A stretch of DNA of 29,167 nucleotides. Origin: Bacteroidales bacterium UBA3389. Lineage in GTDB: Bacteria > Bacteroidota > Bacteroidia > Bacteroidales > P3. A program made the position numbers and the translations under genes. Below, piece after piece: positions 8,594 through 15,824 of the stretch (its first letter is position 1; each line of letters starts with the position of its first letter). The stretch covers positions 4,400 through 33,566 of the forward strand of contig DEPP01000103.1 of NCBI GenBank assembly GCA_002358835.1. Direction: 5' to 3'. Below the pieces are notes generated by a model that did not search any database, was not told where the DNA came from, and saw nothing but the letters and a program-made list of their open reading frames with translations.

Positions 8594-10987
8594 ATGGTTT
8601 TACAACTTGAAAAACTGATTGAGGTATGCAAGGCAACGGTTCTTTGTTCCGAAGAAATGAATCTTGATTCTGATTTTTTGTCTTTTGAAATCAATTCGCT
8701 GTTATTTGATTCCAGACGGCTCAACTCTGCAAATCACACCGTTTTTTTCGCAATCCGAACCGCCAACAACGACGGTCACAGATACATAAACGAACTTTAC
8801 GAAAAGGGAGTAAGAGTTTTTGTCTGTACAACCAAACCTAAAAAGCCACTAAACAAGGCTGTATATCTTTTGGTTGATGATTCACTCAAAGCCTTGCAAC
8901 GATTGGCAACATACGCTCGCAATTCGTTTTCAGGAAATGTGATAGCAATAGGCGGCTCTAACGGAAAGACAATCATCAAAGAGTGGTCGAGAGTATTGAT
9001 TGCACAAGATAGGAAGGTTTGTTTTTCACCTCGCAGTTACAATTCGCAAATCGGAGTTGCTCTGTCTTTATGGCAACTGAATTCGGATTTTGAAGCAGGA
9101 ATTTTCGAAGCAGGAATATCCGAACCAAACGAAATGCAGACCCTAAATAATATGATTCGCCCCGACTTAGGCTTGTTTACAAACATAGGAGATGCTCACG
9201 GGGTGAATTTTTCCTCGATTGAAGAAAAAATAAACGAGAAACTAAAGCTGTTCGAAGGAGCAAAAAGACTCATCTGTCCGCAAGACAATCAGTTGTTATA
9301 TGATATGGTATCCGTATTCTGCAAAAAGAACGACATCAAACTCATATCCTACCACACCGAAGATATGGCTCAAAAACTGCAACTGCCATTCAAAGACCGT
9401 GTAAGCAAAGAGAATGCCGTTGCAGCTTTCGTTCTCTGCTCTCAAATCGGAATCGATGAAAACAAACTCAAACAACGCATCGATATGCTTACGCCTTTGG
9501 ATATGCGAATGCAGATTCAATCTACCGGAAGCTCGATTTTGCTGAACGATTGCTATAGTCTCGACATCACATCTTTGGAAGCAGCTTTGGATTATTTGAA
9601 CACACAAGACAAGAATATGCAACGATGTGTCATACTTTCGGATTTGCAAGAAAAAAGCGAAGACATACCCGAGACACTCAAAAAGATAAACACCCTACTT
9701 CAAAACAAAGGAGTTGATTTTCTTTATGGCATAGGAACGGACTTTGTAAACAACAGCTCGCTTTTCGATATGCCACACAAATGTTTTGAAAGCAGTAAAG
9801 ATTTTCTTGAACAGTTCGACTCAAAAGACTTTTTCAACAAAGCCATATTGTTGAAAGGCTCCCGCAAAGCCGAATTGGAAAAAATCACAAACCTGCTTGA
9901 ATCGCAAAGCCATCAAAGCATATTAAAGGTAAACCTTACCGCATTGGACGAAAACGTTCGTTATTTCAAATCGAAGCTCAAACCGGGAACACGTTTAATG
10001 GGAATGGTCAAAGCATCGAGCTATGGATGCGGCGGAAACGAAGTAGGCAGAGAATTACAACGCTCCTTGGCAGATTATCTCACAGTTGCATTTGCAGACG
10101 AAGGCGTTACACTTCGCAAAAACGGCATAACACTTCCGATAATGGTTGTAACACTCGAATCGGAAGCACTCAACAAGATGATGGAATATAACTTGGAACC
10201 TGTCGTTCATAACTTTGAAACACTCTCTCTTGTAAAGAATCTCGAACTTACAATACACATAAAACTCGATACGGGAATGCATCGTTTGGGATTTGCAGAA
10301 AAAGACTTGCAACAGCTTATCGACACACTGAAACAGCATACAAATTTGCATATTGCTTCGATTTTCTCACATTTTTCTTGTGCAGATTCTCCTCAATTCG
10401 ACAACTATACCATAGAACAGATAGAACAATTCGAGCAATTATCAAACAGACTTTGCAATGCTTTCGATTATAAAATTCTTCGACACATCTGCAATTCGGC
10501 AGGCACGATTCGTTTTCCTCAAGCACACCTCGACATGGTCAGATTGGGAATCGGAATGTATGGAATCGGATGCGATGAAAACACTCAAAAGCATCTGCGT
10601 TATGTTCAAAGTCTCGAAACCCGCATCACCGAGATTCGCTCAATCGAAAGCGGGGAAAGCGTCAGCTATATGCGTAATTTCACAGCCTCAAAGCCTACAA
10701 AAATCGGAGTTATCCCAATCGGATATGCCGACGGCTTGAATCGACATCTTTCCGAACGAGGTTTTTGCGTATGGATTAACGGAAAGAAAGCACCGATTGT
10801 GGGAAATATCTGTATGGACATGTGTATGATAAATCTCAATAACATAGATGCCGCTATCGGAGACAGAGTTGTAATATTCGGAGAAGAGAATCCTGTCGAG
10901 AATATAGCAAAAGCGTTAGACACAATCACATACGAAGTCTTCACATCAATTTCTCCGCGAATCAAACGCATATACTATCACGAATAA
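8594..10987 (+). CDS. murF-alr: Bifunctional UDP-N-acetylmuramoyl-tripeptide:D-Ala-D-Ala ligase / alanine racemase (MurF-Alr)
   Basis: The protein joins two steps of peptidoglycan precursor synthesis: alanine racemase makes D-Ala, and MurF adds D-Ala-D-Ala to the UDP-MurNAc-tripeptide. This fusion is well known in Bacteroidota. With the ATG at 8594 it has 797 residues; an ATG at 8585 is also possible. The MurF half covers about residues 1-430, with ATP loop GGSNGKT (119-126 region, Lys125), the EAGISEPNEM segment and TNIGDAH. The racemase half follows, with the PLP Lys473 in MVKASSYGCG, LDTGMHRLGF, HICNSAGT, RLGIGMYG, the second catalytic Tyr in VSYMRNF, and GYADGLNR. All key residues of both enzymes appear intact. 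The frame is open further upstream to a TTG at 8525, but the promoter lies within that part. Confidence 0.96.
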   Translation: MVLQLEKLIEVCKATVLCSEEMNLDSDFLSFEINSLLFDSRRLNSANHTVFFAIRTANNDGHRYINELYEKGVRVFVCTTKPKKPLNKAVYLLVDDSLKALQRLATYARNSFSGNVIAIGGSNGKTIIKEWSRVLIAQDRKVCFSPRSYNSQIGVALSLWQLNSDFEAGIFEAGISEPNEMQTLNNMIRPDLGLFTNIGDAHGVNFSSIEEKINEKLKLFEGAKRLICPQDNQLLYDMVSVFCKKNDIKLISYHTEDMAQKLQLPFKDRVSKENAVAAFVLCSQIGIDENKLKQRIDMLTPLDMRMQIQSTGSSILLNDCYSLDITSLEAALDYLNTQDKNMQRCVILSDLQEKSEDIPETLKKINTLLQNKGVDFLYGIGTDFVNNSSLFDMPHKCFESSKDFLEQFDSKDFFNKAILLKGSRKAELEKITNLLESQSHQSILKVNLTALDENVRYFKSKLKPGTRLMGMVKASSYGCGGNEVGRELQRSLADYLTVAFADEGVTLRKNGITLPIMVVTLESEALNKMMEYNLEPVVHNFETLSLVKNLELTIHIKLDTGMHRLGFAEKDLQQLIDTLKQHTNLHIASIFSHFSCADSPQFDNYTIEQIEQFEQLSNRLCNAFDYKILRHICNSAGTIRFPQAHLDMVRLGIGMYGIGCDENTQKHLRYVQSLETRITEIRSIESGESVSYMRNFTASKPTKIGVIPIGYADGLNRHLSERGFCVWINGKKAPIVGNICMDMCMINLNNIDAAIGDRVVIFGEENPVENIAKALDTITYEVFTSISPRIKRIYYHE

Positions 10988-11033
10988 TCTCAAAAAAATC
11001 GTAATAAATAAGCGATATAAACCCAAAAAGCAC

Positions 11034-11042
11034 TATCTTTGC
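11034..11042 (+). promoter_or_regulatory. Promoter -7 element of the tRNA-Ser gene
   Basis: TATCTTTGC is an exact -7 element, 12 nt before the mature tRNA 5' end. A clear -33 element is not seen. Confidence 0.55.
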
Positions 11043-11054
11043 ACTCGCAAATTA

Positions 11055-11142
11055 GGAAGGATGCTCGAGTGGTTGAAGAGGCACGCCTGGAAAGTGTGTA
11101 AACGTCAAAAGCGTTTCCAGGGTTCGAATCCCTGTCCTTCCG
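11055..11142 (+). tRNA. tRNA-Ser (anticodon GGA)
   Basis: An 88-nt class II tRNA. The acceptor stem is GGAAGGA (11055-11061) with TCCTTCC (11135-11141) and discriminator G at 11142. The anticodon stem CACGC/GTGTG encloses loop CTGGAAA with anticodon GGA. The long variable arm is formed by AAACG and CGTTT. The T-arm is CAGGG-TTCGAAT-CCCTG. CCA is not encoded. It reads UCC and UCU serine codons. A duplicated 3' end follows downstream. Confidence 0.97.
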
Positions 11143-11146
11143 CTGG

Positions 11147-11176
11147 AAAAGGAAGTCTTTTGGCTTCCTTTTTTTG
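11147..11176 (+). terminator. Terminator of tRNA-Ser
   Basis: AAGGAAGTC and GGCTTCCTT pair around a TTTT loop (one G-T pair) and are followed by a run of T residues. It lies just after the tRNA 3' end. Confidence 0.8.
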
Positions 11177-11180
11177 TATA

Positions 11181-11250
11181 AGGGTTCGAACCCGAGGGTT
11201 CGTAATCGTCGAAGACGCTTTCGCAAGAAAGAATCCCTGTCCTTCCGCTG
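11181..11250 (+). pseudogene. Decayed partial copy of the tRNA-Ser 3' half
   Basis: The 20 bases GAATCCCTGTCCTTCCGCTG at 11231-11250 are identical to 11126-11145, the T-stem, acceptor 3' strand and following bases of the tRNA-Ser gene. Upstream of it, AATCGTCGAAGACGCTTTCG resembles the tRNA variable arm (AACGTCAAAAGCGTTTC). Two fragments of the T-loop (AGGGTTCGAA at 11181-11190 and AGGGTTCG at 11195-11202) also occur. The 5' half of a tRNA is missing, so this cannot be functional. It may be a scar of integration at the tRNA gene or of a local duplication. Confidence 0.75.
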
Positions 11251-11255
11251 AAAAA

Positions 11256-11290
11256 CAAAGAAAGGAAGTCTCAAAGGCTTCCTTTCTTTG
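11256..11290 (+). terminator. Second terminator, after the tRNA-Ser 3' copy
   Basis: A 15-bp stem (11256-11270 with 11276-11290, one G-T pair) has a 5-nt loop. Its core GGAAGTC...GGCTTCC is the same as in the first tRNA-Ser terminator, so the terminator appears to have been copied along with the tRNA 3' end. The T-rich tail is interrupted. Confidence 0.65.
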
Positions 11291-11309
11291 TTTCAATAAA
11301 TTCTTTCTT
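11291..11309 (+). repeat. Direct repeat copy 1 flanking the R-M cassette
   Basis: TTTCAATAAATTCTTTCTT occurs here and again, identically, at 13909-13927, on the other side of the restriction-modification genes. Similarity continues weakly for about 25 nt after each copy (pattern TTTyAA...CGAA.TCAAG), so both belong to the dispersed AT-rich repeat family of this window. Confidence 0.6.
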
Positions 11310-11448
11310 TGTTTTAACAAACCGAAATCAAGTTCCGTCACGATGAAACGCTGTTTGATTAAACACGAAAGAATATTTAGAATTGGCAGACCATGCCTTT
11401 ATTTTCATTAATCTCAAATCATACTACTTATCAATCTGTTTGAGCTGC

Positions 11449-12156
11449 CTACATAAACTTTATATAATGCACCAACTTGTTTACAAAATCTTCATAGTCG
11501 TTATAAACTACAGCATTTGAGAATTCGCCATATTGTATGTTTGATTCCTTTATTTGAAACGATTCAATACGATTATAATATGCTTGATAGGATTTCTTGT
11601 TATCAACAGATAAATCTGTTTCAGGAAGATGTATGACATAGAGTAAAGTTTTCACCGGAGTATGTATTGAGAACTGAAAATCATCTTTTGACAAAGTCAA
11701 ATACTTTTCAGAATTATGACTGGTGAATTCTTCCCATTTTTTAATTTTTCCTTCATTGTTGAAATACGGGAGCTTATCCGGAATTATAAAAATTTGGAAA
11801 TACGGAATGTTTGCACAGCGTATGTTCGCTGTTTCCCCAAGCATGTTCTCGAAATAATTGTTTGAATTTTGTGAATAGTTCTGCATAACAAATTTAACGC
11901 CTATTCCGGCAACACTCTTTCCTGATTTTGCTATAGTGATGTCAACAGCCTTTTCTATATATCTTCCATATAGTTTCTTTTCTTTTCCATTTCCAATTCC
12001 TAAAGAGAAGATTGTAAACTCGGAACCCAAACGTTCTTTTATGTCTTTTGCTATTTCACCATGCAGAATTTTAAGTTTAGCATTGCTTCTCGAACCTGTC
12101 TCAAGATATTTCTTGAAAGAAGAAGCCACAACATTTAAAAATTCCGTATTATTCAT
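11449..12156 (-). CDS. Probable type II restriction endonuclease
   Basis: This 235-residue protein starts inside the end of the DNA methyltransferase gene (8-nt overlap ATGAATAA), the usual sign of a coupled type II R-M operon. A PD-(D/E)xK-like core can be drawn: Asp72 in KAVDITI, then GIGVKF with Lys88, preceded by helix residues Glu34 and Glu68. The normal acidic residue two before the Lys is Gly86, so either this is a variant active site or another Glu serves. The following segment (QNYSQNSNNYFENMLGETANIR) resembles the helical part after the catalytic core in several restriction enzymes. I do not recognise the family or the recognition site. The call rests mainly on the methyltransferase neighbour. 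Confidence 0.7.
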   Translation of the reverse strand: MNNTEFLNVVASSFKKYLETGSRSNAKLKILHGEIAKDIKERLGSEFTIFSLGIGNGKEKKLYGRYIEKAVDITIAKSGKSVAGIGVKFVMQNYSQNSNNYFENMLGETANIRCANIPYFQIFIIPDKLPYFNNEGKIKKWEEFTSHNSEKYLTLSKDDFQFSIHTPVKTLLYVIHLPETDLSVDNKKSYQAYYNRIESFQIKESNIQYGEFSNAVVYNDYEDFVNKLVHYIKFM

Positions 12157-13564
12157 AGCTTTCAGAAATTTTATTATTCAAATACTGTTCCAAATCCTTT
12201 GATGAGAATGTGTAATACCCACCGCTTTTGTATTTTCTTAAAGATTTGACATAACCAATGAAGTTTTCAGACAATAATTGCTGTTTTATAAATTCATAAC
12301 TCACACTTGTGATTATATATAATCCGCTAAAAACACCTTGTCCTTTAGGAACAAAATTTAATTTAATGCTTTCAATATCCTTGATTATTGTATTGATTGC
12401 ATATTTTTCTTTACTTACATCTTTCAAACCTTGAGAACGTCCGAACAAATACCATTTCTGATTTCCATCTTTTTGCTTTGACGATAAAAACTCCTTATGT
12501 GTAACAAGGTATTCGTATGCCTCTGAATTATTTTCAAATTCTGTTTCACTCAAAGGACTACCCGACTCGTCGTAAGGAAAGATACATTTACTCCATTTTC
12601 CGGTTGAAGCTTTCAAAACTTTTATACAACCTGAAGAACAGCCGAAATTTCCTATAAAAACTTTATCGGCGAGAGTTGCAAAACCATTTTTGACTACTGC
12701 ATACTTATTTTCGGTTGTTGATTTAATCTTTCGTAACAAAGAAAGCACATCTGTACTTCCAAAATAAAAGTCACCATTTATTGTTATTTGTTCTTGAGAC
12801 AATTGGTATTTGAACTCTATCCTTGTATTATTCGGATTAAAAATATAGTATTCTATCTCATCATCTTCTTTTGTTGTTTGAAATCGGGAAATCAAGCTAT
12901 ATGTCGTTGCTGGAAAAGCTTGAAAATGCTCCAAATCAACAATGCCAGATAGATTCTTCTGCTCCGTTATATACTTTCTAAGGTTCACTCCCGCTTTACT
13001 GCTTAACCACGAAGAAGGTGTTATCAAACACATCGTACCATGAGAAGAAAGCATATTGAAACCTATTTCAAAGAAGACAATAAAAAGATCCGTCATTCCT
13101 TTTTCTGCAAAACGATATTGTTTTACTGCGGAATAATTCTCTAAAAGATTATGAACACGAACGTAAGGAGGATTTCCAAAAACGAAATCCATTTTTCTGT
13201 CAAACCTATGAACTTCTAAAGCATCTGCATTAAGAATATCCCACTTAACATCTTGCAAACCATATTCTGCAACCAAAGTATCAAGTGAGTGGATACACTT
13301 TTCAAATTCCTGCTTATCTATCTCTATTCCGTGAATATAGGTTTCCAACTCTTGTTTCAAAATAGAAACATCATCGTTCTCTTTTATAAAAAACTCTATG
13401 TAACGTTTAACGATCTCCTTCAAGAAAGCACCGTCACCACAACTGTTATCAATAACGTGTTTTTTGTTTGTGGCAGAACAAATATAACCTCCGAAATCCA
13501 GCATTAGGGATACAAGATATTCTGGAGTATAAACACGTCCGTAATTCTTTACTGACATCGACAT
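12149..13564 (-). CDS. Type II DNA adenine N6-methyltransferase (gamma class, TaqI/Eco57I-like)
   Basis: The enzyme should methylate adenine in the recognition site and so protect the host from the adjoining endonuclease. Motif order is that of the gamma class: motif X GRVYTPEYLV (residues 9-18), motif I DNSCGDGAF (39-47) binding S-adenosylmethionine, and motif IV NPPYV (131-135), the amino-methylase catalytic loop. LITPSSWLSSKAG follows, and then a C-terminal target-recognition domain ending KYKSGGYYTFSSKDLEQYL. I chose the ATG at 13564 (471 residues). An in-frame ATG at 13624 would put 20 basic residues in front and start inside a hairpin. The gene is preceded by a long structured leader and overlaps the endonuclease gene by 8 nt. 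Confidence 0.92.
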   Translation of the reverse strand: MSMSVKNYGRVYTPEYLVSLMLDFGGYICSATNKKHVIDNSCGDGAFLKEIVKRYIEFFIKENDDVSILKQELETYIHGIEIDKQEFEKCIHSLDTLVAEYGLQDVKWDILNADALEVHRFDRKMDFVFGNPPYVRVHNLLENYSAVKQYRFAEKGMTDLFIVFFEIGFNMLSSHGTMCLITPSSWLSSKAGVNLRKYITEQKNLSGIVDLEHFQAFPATTYSLISRFQTTKEDDEIEYYIFNPNNTRIEFKYQLSQEQITINGDFYFGSTDVLSLLRKIKSTTENKYAVVKNGFATLADKVFIGNFGCSSGCIKVLKASTGKWSKCIFPYDESGSPLSETEFENNSEAYEYLVTHKEFLSSKQKDGNQKWYLFGRSQGLKDVSKEKYAINTIIKDIESIKLNFVPKGQGVFSGLYIITSVSYEFIKQQLLSENFIGYVKSLRKYKSGGYYTFSSKDLEQYLNNKISESYE

Positions 13565-13599
13565 ACGCCTGATTTTATTTTTGCGATATGCCAAATGTC

Positions 13600-13650
13600 T
13601 CCTACGAACGCAACACGTGGACATCCTTGTCCAACACTGCGGTCGTAGGA
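13600..13650 (-). repeat. Long hairpin 1 upstream of the R-M operon
   Basis: Arms TCCTACGAACGCA (13600-13612) and TGCGGTCGTAGGA (13638-13650) are complementary with a single mismatch. Inside, TGGACA (13618-13623) pairs with TGTCCA (13628-13633) around loop TCCT. If transcribed with the R-M genes it would be the proximal hairpin of the leader. Confidence 0.75.
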
Positions 13651-13733
13651 AACCGAATTACACAGACAAAAACGCCCACGCTAAGTGGTCGTTCACAATC
13701 TGTTCTCGGTGTAATCTCATGAAATTTCCTACG
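13644..13733 (-). repeat. Long nested hairpin 2 upstream of the R-M operon, overlapping hairpin 1
   Basis: CGTAGGAAA (13644-13652) pairs with TTTCCTACG (13725-13733). Within it ATTACAC (13657-13663) pairs with GTGTAAT (13709-13715), ACAGA (13662-13666) can pair with TCTGT (13699-13703), and AACG-CCAC (13671-13679) with GTGG-CGTT (13685-13693). The CGTAGGA segment is shared with hairpin 1, so the outer stems of the two are mutually exclusive. Confidence 0.7.
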
Positions 13734-13833
13734 TTTCAGTGTTACCAAACAAATAGCAAACGCTTAATTTATTAAAACTTAGTTAATTTTTCTATTTTCC
13801 TCTATATATCTTATCGTATTATTGATTTAATGT

Positions 13834-13842
13834 GCAAATATA
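13834..13842 (-). promoter_or_regulatory. Candidate promoter -7 element for the R-M operon leader
   Basis: On the minus strand TATATTTGC matches the -7 consensus exactly. No TTG is seen at 19-21 nt upstream, so it is only a candidate. If used, the methyltransferase message would have a leader of about 260 nt that includes both hairpins. Confidence 0.45.
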
Positions 13843-13908
13843 CAATTTTAATTTTCTATTATAATAAAATCATCTTACAAAATAACTAAACATAAAATTA
13901 AAACCTAA

Positions 13909-13927
13909 TTTCAATAAATTCTTTCTT
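13909..13927 (+). repeat. Direct repeat copy 2 flanking the R-M cassette
   Basis: Identical 19-mer to 11291-11309 (TTTCAATAAATTCTTTCTT). It overlaps the core TTCTTGATTTCA (13923-13934), which is also present exactly at 27559-27570. Confidence 0.6.
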
Positions 13928-13987
13928 GATTTCAATTCAACGAATCAAAGATTCATTTTCGTAGAGTCAAGTTTAATTTTACAAGTC

Positions 13988-15730
13988 TTATTCCTTTTCT
14001 CCTATAAGTACGCCTGAAACGCTCCATGCACTGAAACTACCGCCTTCGGCTTTGCCTTGTGGTATTGCTACTTTCAAGGTGTGTTTTCCCGCTTGCAAGT
14101 CTCCAAGGTTTACATATACAGCTTGTGTTGCCGTTCCGGGACACCAACCTGAGCGTGATAGGTCTGAGGAGGACATTCCGTTCCAAAAGTTTCCTGAAAC
14201 CGGATTCCATTCTCTATATCTTCCGCAATCCTCACGCCATGGTGTGAATGAATAGATGCGTTGGTTGTCTAAAAGTATTGTGTTTTCTTTTGGGTTGAAT
14301 TCATCACCGCCACCCCAGCCGCCATGTCCGGTTGTGATGTAGCGTAATCTAAGATTCTTCACTCCTTGTGGTAGTTCAAATGTTACACAAAGGCTATCGG
14401 TATCGAAGAAATGTGGATAGTTTTGTCCAGCCATTTCCATTACGTTACATGTGTTGAACAGTGGTAAAAAGAATTGCTTGCTTAAGTCATCTACCTCTCC
14501 ACTATAACCACCGGGATAGGCTTTTATGTCTAATGATACCAAATGTCCGCCTCCGTCATAGTTACCAATAAACACTCCTATCAAGACTTCGCCTCGCAAA
14601 ACCTTTGTCAAATCCGTTATCTCTTGTTTGTAGTAAACCTCTTCCTCCCACTGCAAGCCATCTATCTTCAATCTATCGTTGAAATGCCCTACTCCAAACG
14701 GTGTAAAGAATCTTATCAATTCCACAACGGGTGTATAGTCCTCGGTTAGCGTCATTCCTTGATACTTGCTACCCTTTTTGCTTGTAAAGAATGGCACTTG
14801 ATCAATGCCTTTGCTTAATGCGTCGTAGAATGTCTTTTCTTTGTCTTGTGGTATTACAAAAACGCTACCCGTTCTATCGTAAGCATCACCTGCGGATTGT
14901 GTTGTAAGTTCTGCAAACAACTGATAGTGCGACGGCAATGCCTCTATGTTTACTTTTTTCAAAACAATCGTACCACCTGCAAAGTGAACAAGGCTGTCTA
15001 ATTGCATATCGCCAAGGTGTTTTGTTGTATCGCCCCAATGTACTCTTGCTTTGTCGAATATCTTTGTGGTTATAATCATTTTCTCCTTAGAGACATTATC
15101 CAGTTCTCTATATGTAAGTTCCTTGGCGTTTGGAGATGGTGTCATATTTTCATACCTCACCCCTTTCTTTTCTTTTTTCACTTGTGCAAGTTCATAGACC
15201 GAGCTACCATTTCTTACATATTTCACCATAACTCCGCCCAAGGAGGAGAATTGTGCCATTGGTGTTGCGTCTATTCCAAGGTCTTTTGTTATCCAAATTT
15301 CGATACTATTTGAATTGATTGAGGTTGTGTATTTTTCACACTTATATCCGTTTATCTTCTCTTCACCTTTCTTTGTCATATCCATCTTTGGGAATGATGT
15401 CTTGGTGAAGAATACCTCTCCATCTTCATACTCCAACTGCAAGGCGTACTCCGATTTTTCATAATCGACAAAATAGGTCTCGGTAGCCAAGCCTCTAATC
15501 AGCTTTTGTCCGCCAAAATCCATCAAATCTTTTTTTGTCGTTCTTTCATTGCTGAATCTTACAATGGAATATGAGGTATCTTGTTTTTCTACGCCCATTG
15601 TATAGGCACGATACTTCAATTCATAACTATATTGGCGAGCTTTCGCCTTTGTTGTTTCGGTTTTACTTTTTTGTGCAACAAGCCCTTGGGTAAGCAAAAG
15701 CACAATGGATAGTAATGCAATACGTTTCAT
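13988..15730 (-). CDS. Secreted PNGase F-like peptide-N-glycosidase
   Basis: PNGase F releases whole N-glycans from glycoproteins by cleaving the Asn-glycan amide bond. With the ATG at 15730 (MKRIALLSIVLLL) the product has 580 residues and a signal peptide ending near LVAQ. A TTG eight codons upstream is unlikely. Residues of about 25-230 form an N-terminal extension of the kind seen in larger Bacteroidota homologues. The catalytic pair of jelly-roll domains follows. GDAYDRTGSVFV carries Asp285, aligning with the catalytic Asp60 of Elizabethkingia PNGase F, and FFTPFGVG aligns with FITPYWVG. GGWGGGDEFNP carries Glu477, aligning with Glu206. EDC...SGWCPG matches its conserved disulfide region. 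The counterpart of PNGase F Glu118 is not evident. The gene stands alone between the R-M cassette and the phosphate operon. Activity on host glycans is inferred. Confidence 0.85.
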   Translation of the reverse strand: MKRIALLSIVLLLTQGLVAQKSKTETTKAKARQYSYELKYRAYTMGVEKQDTSYSIVRFSNERTTKKDLMDFGGQKLIRGLATETYFVDYEKSEYALQLEYEDGEVFFTKTSFPKMDMTKKGEEKINGYKCEKYTTSINSNSIEIWITKDLGIDATPMAQFSSLGGVMVKYVRNGSSVYELAQVKKEKKGVRYENMTPSPNAKELTYRELDNVSKEKMIITTKIFDKARVHWGDTTKHLGDMQLDSLVHFAGGTIVLKKVNIEALPSHYQLFAELTTQSAGDAYDRTGSVFVIPQDKEKTFYDALSKGIDQVPFFTSKKGSKYQGMTLTEDYTPVVELIRFFTPFGVGHFNDRLKIDGLQWEEEVYYKQEITDLTKVLRGEVLIGVFIGNYDGGGHLVSLDIKAYPGGYSGEVDDLSKQFFLPLFNTCNVMEMAGQNYPHFFDTDSLCVTFELPQGVKNLRLRYITTGHGGWGGGDEFNPKENTILLDNQRIYSFTPWREDCGRYREWNPVSGNFWNGMSSSDLSRSGWCPGTATQAVYVNLGDLQAGKHTLKVAIPQGKAEGGSFSAWSVSGVLIGEKE

Positions 15731-15824
15731 AGATAATTGTATATTGAATTGCAAATTTCAATATTTTTTTTCAATTTCGCAAATCTACATTTAGAAAAAA
15801 TGTTTCTTGATTTGGCGTATAACG

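Larger units (their letters stand above)
11143..11448. other. Gene-free stretch between tRNA-Ser and the R-M operon
   Basis: This 306-nt gap between convergent genes holds two terminators, the decayed tRNA-Ser 3' copy and, from 11291 to about 11370, AT-rich repeat material with GAAAC/GTTTC-type modules. I see no protein gene in it; the open frames that cross it are antisense to the tRNA. Confidence 0.7.
13565..13987. other. Gene-free stretch upstream of the R-M operon
   Basis: A 423-nt gap. Its part next to the methyltransferase gene (13600-13733) is clearly richer in G+C and holds two nested palindromic structures. 13740-13908 is very AT-rich and contains a -7 box facing the R-M genes. 13909-13985 is made of the dispersed AT-rich repeat. 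No convincing protein gene is present; a 64-codon plus-strand frame simply crosses the hairpins. Confidence 0.7.

Noticed and set aside
10990..11341. Several open frames of 68-94 codons antisense to tRNA-Ser, rich in RKDRDSNPG-like sequence
   Set aside because: They are translations of the complementary strand of the tRNA and its decayed copy, a common annotation artefact.
13565..13624. Longer start for the methyltransferase (ATG at 13624)
   Set aside because: It would add 20 basic residues encoded inside a hairpin ahead of the motif X region, which already sits at the expected distance from the ATG at 13564.
13600..13733. Integron attC site
   Set aside because: GTCCAAC at 13629-13635 fits one core box, but the paired GTTRRRY box with matching bases is missing and no integrase or cassette array is seen.
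13581..13775. 64-codon plus-strand frame upstream of the R-M operon
   Set aside because: It crosses both hairpins; its length and composition are explained by the palindromic DNA, and it has no promoter of its own.
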